A stretch of 64,000 bases of DNA from Merdimmobilis hominis. GTDB taxonomy: Bacteria > Bacillota > Clostridia > Oscillospirales > Ruminococcaceae. The stretch is taken from assembly GCF_900104615.1 (NCBI RefSeq), contig NZ_LT629939.1, forward strand, positions 283,616-347,615. The letters are read 5' to 3'. The notes beneath the pieces were generated by a model. The model made no database searches, was not told the DNA's origin, and was given only the letters and a program-made list of their open reading frames with translations. A program made the position numbers and the translations under genes. Positions 62,213 to 64,000 of the stretch are shown here, piece by piece. How positions within the stretch are numbered: the first letter of the stretch is position 1; every line of letters begins with the position of its first letter.

Positions 62213-62488
62213 AGTCGGGGATTTTGCACAAACCCACTTTTGGGGGTTTCCAAAAACCGGATGCCCTGCAACCGGCTTGCACGGCCCTTTATATGTTTTT
62301 GTTGGAGTTTTCCCAATTCGCCGGCGTGCCGCAAAAATATGGCTTTTCCCTATTTTTATGAAAGCACTTCCGCTCCTTTGGGACTTCGGATACACCCAAG
62401 GGACAGGGGCGCTGTTCGAAATCAAACAGTGCCTGTATACCTTGTTAGATTGCCCGGTTTTTTCAAAAATAATGGCTTTTGCCATCAA

Positions 62489-62528
62489 AAAAGAGGGCCT
62501 GTCACTTGGCGACAGGCCCTCTTTTTTT
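62489..62528. terminator. bidirectional terminator between the SLOG and GGT genes
   Basis: GAGGGCCTGTC (62493-62503) pairs with GACAGGCCCTC (62511-62521); T runs follow on both strands. The gap 62213-62553 otherwise holds a weak AAACCC/GGGGTTT hairpin near 62235 and nothing else recognised. Confidence 0.88.
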
Positions 62529-62553
62529 AAAAATATAAGTCAGTGTGATAGGG

Positions 62554-64000
62554 CTACCAAGCGGCAACTGTGCCGTCGGTCCGGGACTCGGTTCCGCCGC
62601 AAAGAACGCCATCTTCATCCCGCCAGATGATCTGCCCTCTGCCGAACAGCAGGGACTCCGCGGGGACGGTGACCTTGTGCCCTCTGCGGATCAGTTCCTC
62701 GGTGGCCGCGTAGGGGAAGGCGCGCTCCACTTCTACATTCATGCCGCTAGTCCACTGCCAACGGGGGGCGTCCAACGCCTCCTGAGGATTCATATGGAAG
62801 TCGATGGTGTTCATCAGCACCTGGACTTGACCCTGAGGCTGCATAAATGCACCCATGACCCCAAAGGGGCCGACTGCCTTGCCATCCTTGGTGAGGAAAC
62901 CGGGGATGATGGTGTGGGCAGGCTTCTTACCGGGGGCGATGCAGTTGCCGCTGGCGGGATCCAGATAGAAGTTCCGGCCCCGGTTGTGCAGGCAGATGCC
63001 GGTTTCGGGGATGACCACGCAGGAGCCAAAGCCGTTGTAATTGCTCTGGATGTAGGAAATCATGTTGCCCTCTTCATCCGCGGCGCAGAGGTAGACGGTT
63101 CCGCCGCAGTTGGGGTCACCTGCCTCAGGCATCCGGGCAGTGTCGCCAATTAAGGCGCGGCGGCTGTCCGCATAGCCCTGATCCAACATTTTTTCCGCCG
63201 TGGTTTTCATAAACCGGGGGTCGGCCACGTATTTCTGGGAGTCGATGAAGGCCAGCTTCATAGCTTCCAGCTGTTTGTGGTAGGTCTCCGCCGAATGGGG
63301 ATCCTTGAACTCAAATCCCTTGAGGATGTTCAGCGCCATCAGCACGGTGATGCCATAGCCATTTGGGGGAATCTCCCAAACGTCATAGCCTTTGTAGTTG
63401 GTGCTGATCGGCTCCACCCACTCGGCGTGGAAAGCGGCCAGATCCTCTTTGCGCAGGTAGGCCCCGCATTCCCGGGAGAAGGCATCGATTTTCTCAGCGA
63501 TGGCGCCCCGGTAGAAAGATTCGCACTTGGTGGCCGCCAGCTCCCGCAGGGTTTTCGCGTGATCTTTCAGGTAGACCATCTCACCCGGCTTGGGAGCGCG
63601 GTCTTTGGGGCAGAAGGTTTCAAACCAATATTTAAAATAATCGTCTTTGAGGGTGGGTTTAAACTCGTTGTAAGCGTTGTCCCACAGCCGGGAGATCACC
63701 GGGGAAACCGGGTATCCTTCCTCCGCGTAGCGGATAGCGGGCTCCAGCAGTTCTTCAAAGGGGAGCTTTCCAAACCGTTCGGAGAGGCTCGCCCAAGCGG
63801 AGGGAATGCCAGGAACCGTCACCGGCACCCAGCCCCGTTTGGGGAGGGTATCACCGTATTTGGCCCGCAGCTCCTCCGGGTCAATGCCCATGGGGGCGGG
63901 GCCGCTGGCATTTAAGCCATATAATTTGTCTTTCATCCAAACCAGGGCGAAGCCGTCTCCGCCAATGCCGTTGCTGGTTGGTTCCAGTACCGTCATGCAG
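62554..64000 (-). CDS. gamma-glutamyltransferase-like Ntn hydrolase, 5' end outside the window
   Basis: 480 or more residues are visible; the gene runs off the right edge, so the N-terminal part (about 40-60 residues) is missing. TSNGIGGDGFALVW is the family block of the large subunit. WEIPPNGYGITVLMALNIL and AMKLAFIDSQKYVADP follow. The self-cleavage and nucleophile Thr should be in CGGTVYLCAADEEGN, a form close to YwrD-type homologues, not the TTHYS of EcGGT. The small subunit (IQSNYNGFGSCVV to GTESRTDG) is complete. Likely acts on glutathione or gamma-glutamyl compounds; specificity open. Confidence 0.88.
   Translation of the reverse strand, partial: CMTVLEPTSNGIGGDGFALVWMKDKLYGLNASGPAPMGIDPEELRAKYGDTLPKRGWVPVTVPGIPSAWASLSERFGKLPFEELLEPAIRYAEEGYPVSPVISRLWDNAYNEFKPTLKDDYFKYWFETFCPKDRAPKPGEMVYLKDHAKTLRELAATKCESFYRGAIAEKIDAFSRECGAYLRKEDLAAFHAEWVEPISTNYKGYDVWEIPPNGYGITVLMALNILKGFEFKDPHSAETYHKQLEAMKLAFIDSQKYVADPRFMKTTAEKMLDQGYADSRRALIGDTARMPEAGDPNCGGTVYLCAADEEGNMISYIQSNYNGFGSCVVIPETGICLHNRGRNFYLDPASGNCIAPGKKPAHTIIPGFLTKDGKAVGPFGVMGAFMQPQGQVQVLMNTIDFHMNPQEALDAPRWQWTSGMNVEVERAFPYAATEELIRRGHKVTVPAESLLFGRGQIIWRDEDGVLCGGTESRTDGTVAAW

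Overview
The window reads as chromosomal DNA of a spore-forming, strictly anaerobic Clostridia bacterium with mid-to-high GC, most like the Oscillospirales (Ruminococcaceae/Oscillospiraceae) group. The evidence is Spo0A, SpoIVB and a PdaB-type deacetylase (sporulation), an Rnf complex and a three-subunit [FeFe] hydrogenase (anaerobic energy metabolism), AddAB, TrmFO, an YqeG-type phosphatase and a CD1247-type protein, strong AGGAGG ribosome sites and frequent GTG/TTG starts. No phage, insertion sequence, CRISPR array, rRNA or tRNA was recognised. The only partial gene is a gamma-glutamyltransferase-like gene cut by the right edge.

Layout. 0-12 kb is a mixed region: class II aldolase, a radical SAM protein, a small helical protein, a stand-alone Spo0A-type DNA-binding domain, a PdaB-like deacetylase, an operon of M20 amidohydrolase plus polar amino acid ABC transporter, a cytosine-deaminase-like amidohydrolase, a DivIVA-like coiled-coil protein, a HAD phosphatase plus GNAT pair, and a frameshifted protein tyrosine phosphatase. 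12.3-19.3 kb (minus strand) is the operon apbE - Gx transporter - rnfCDGEAB. 19.6-22.3 kb holds a zinc-ribbon protein, EF-P, an AP-endonuclease-like TIM barrel and YqeG. 22.7-27 kb holds two tandem S9 peptidases. 27.5-31 kb is the hydrogenase operon. From 31.2 to 61.5 kb nearly everything is on the minus strand: rpsU; the housekeeping series infC-rpmI-rplT-rRNA methylase-dprA-topA-trmFO-plsX-rnc-radical SAM-smc-ftsY-rdgB-yhbY-nadD/yqeK-lcp-rsfS-leuS; addBA; and spoIVB-spo0A. The right end holds a SLOG-fold protein and the partial GGT.

How it works together. The NADH-linked hydrogenase and the Rnf ferredoxin:NAD+ oxidoreductase meet at the NADH pool. ApbE, encoded at the head of the rnf operon, should attach FMN to RnfD and RnfG. 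The housekeeping block joins translation, ribosome assembly, chromosome segregation, membrane targeting and lipid synthesis.

Points of most interest: (1) a stand-alone Spo0A C-terminal domain with a perfect 0A box upstream, in the same window as full-length spo0A; (2) an RnfG made of two tandem FMN-binding domains; (3) a family of intergenic repeats built of stem-TTT-stem mini-hairpins whose stems covary between copies, one of which supplies the 3' end of leuS; (4) a NadD-YqeK fusion; (5) a short NuoF-like hydrogenase subunit lacking the extra iron-sulfur domains of bifurcating HydB; (6) infC starting at ATT behind an attenuator; (7) a poly-G frameshift in a phosphatase gene.
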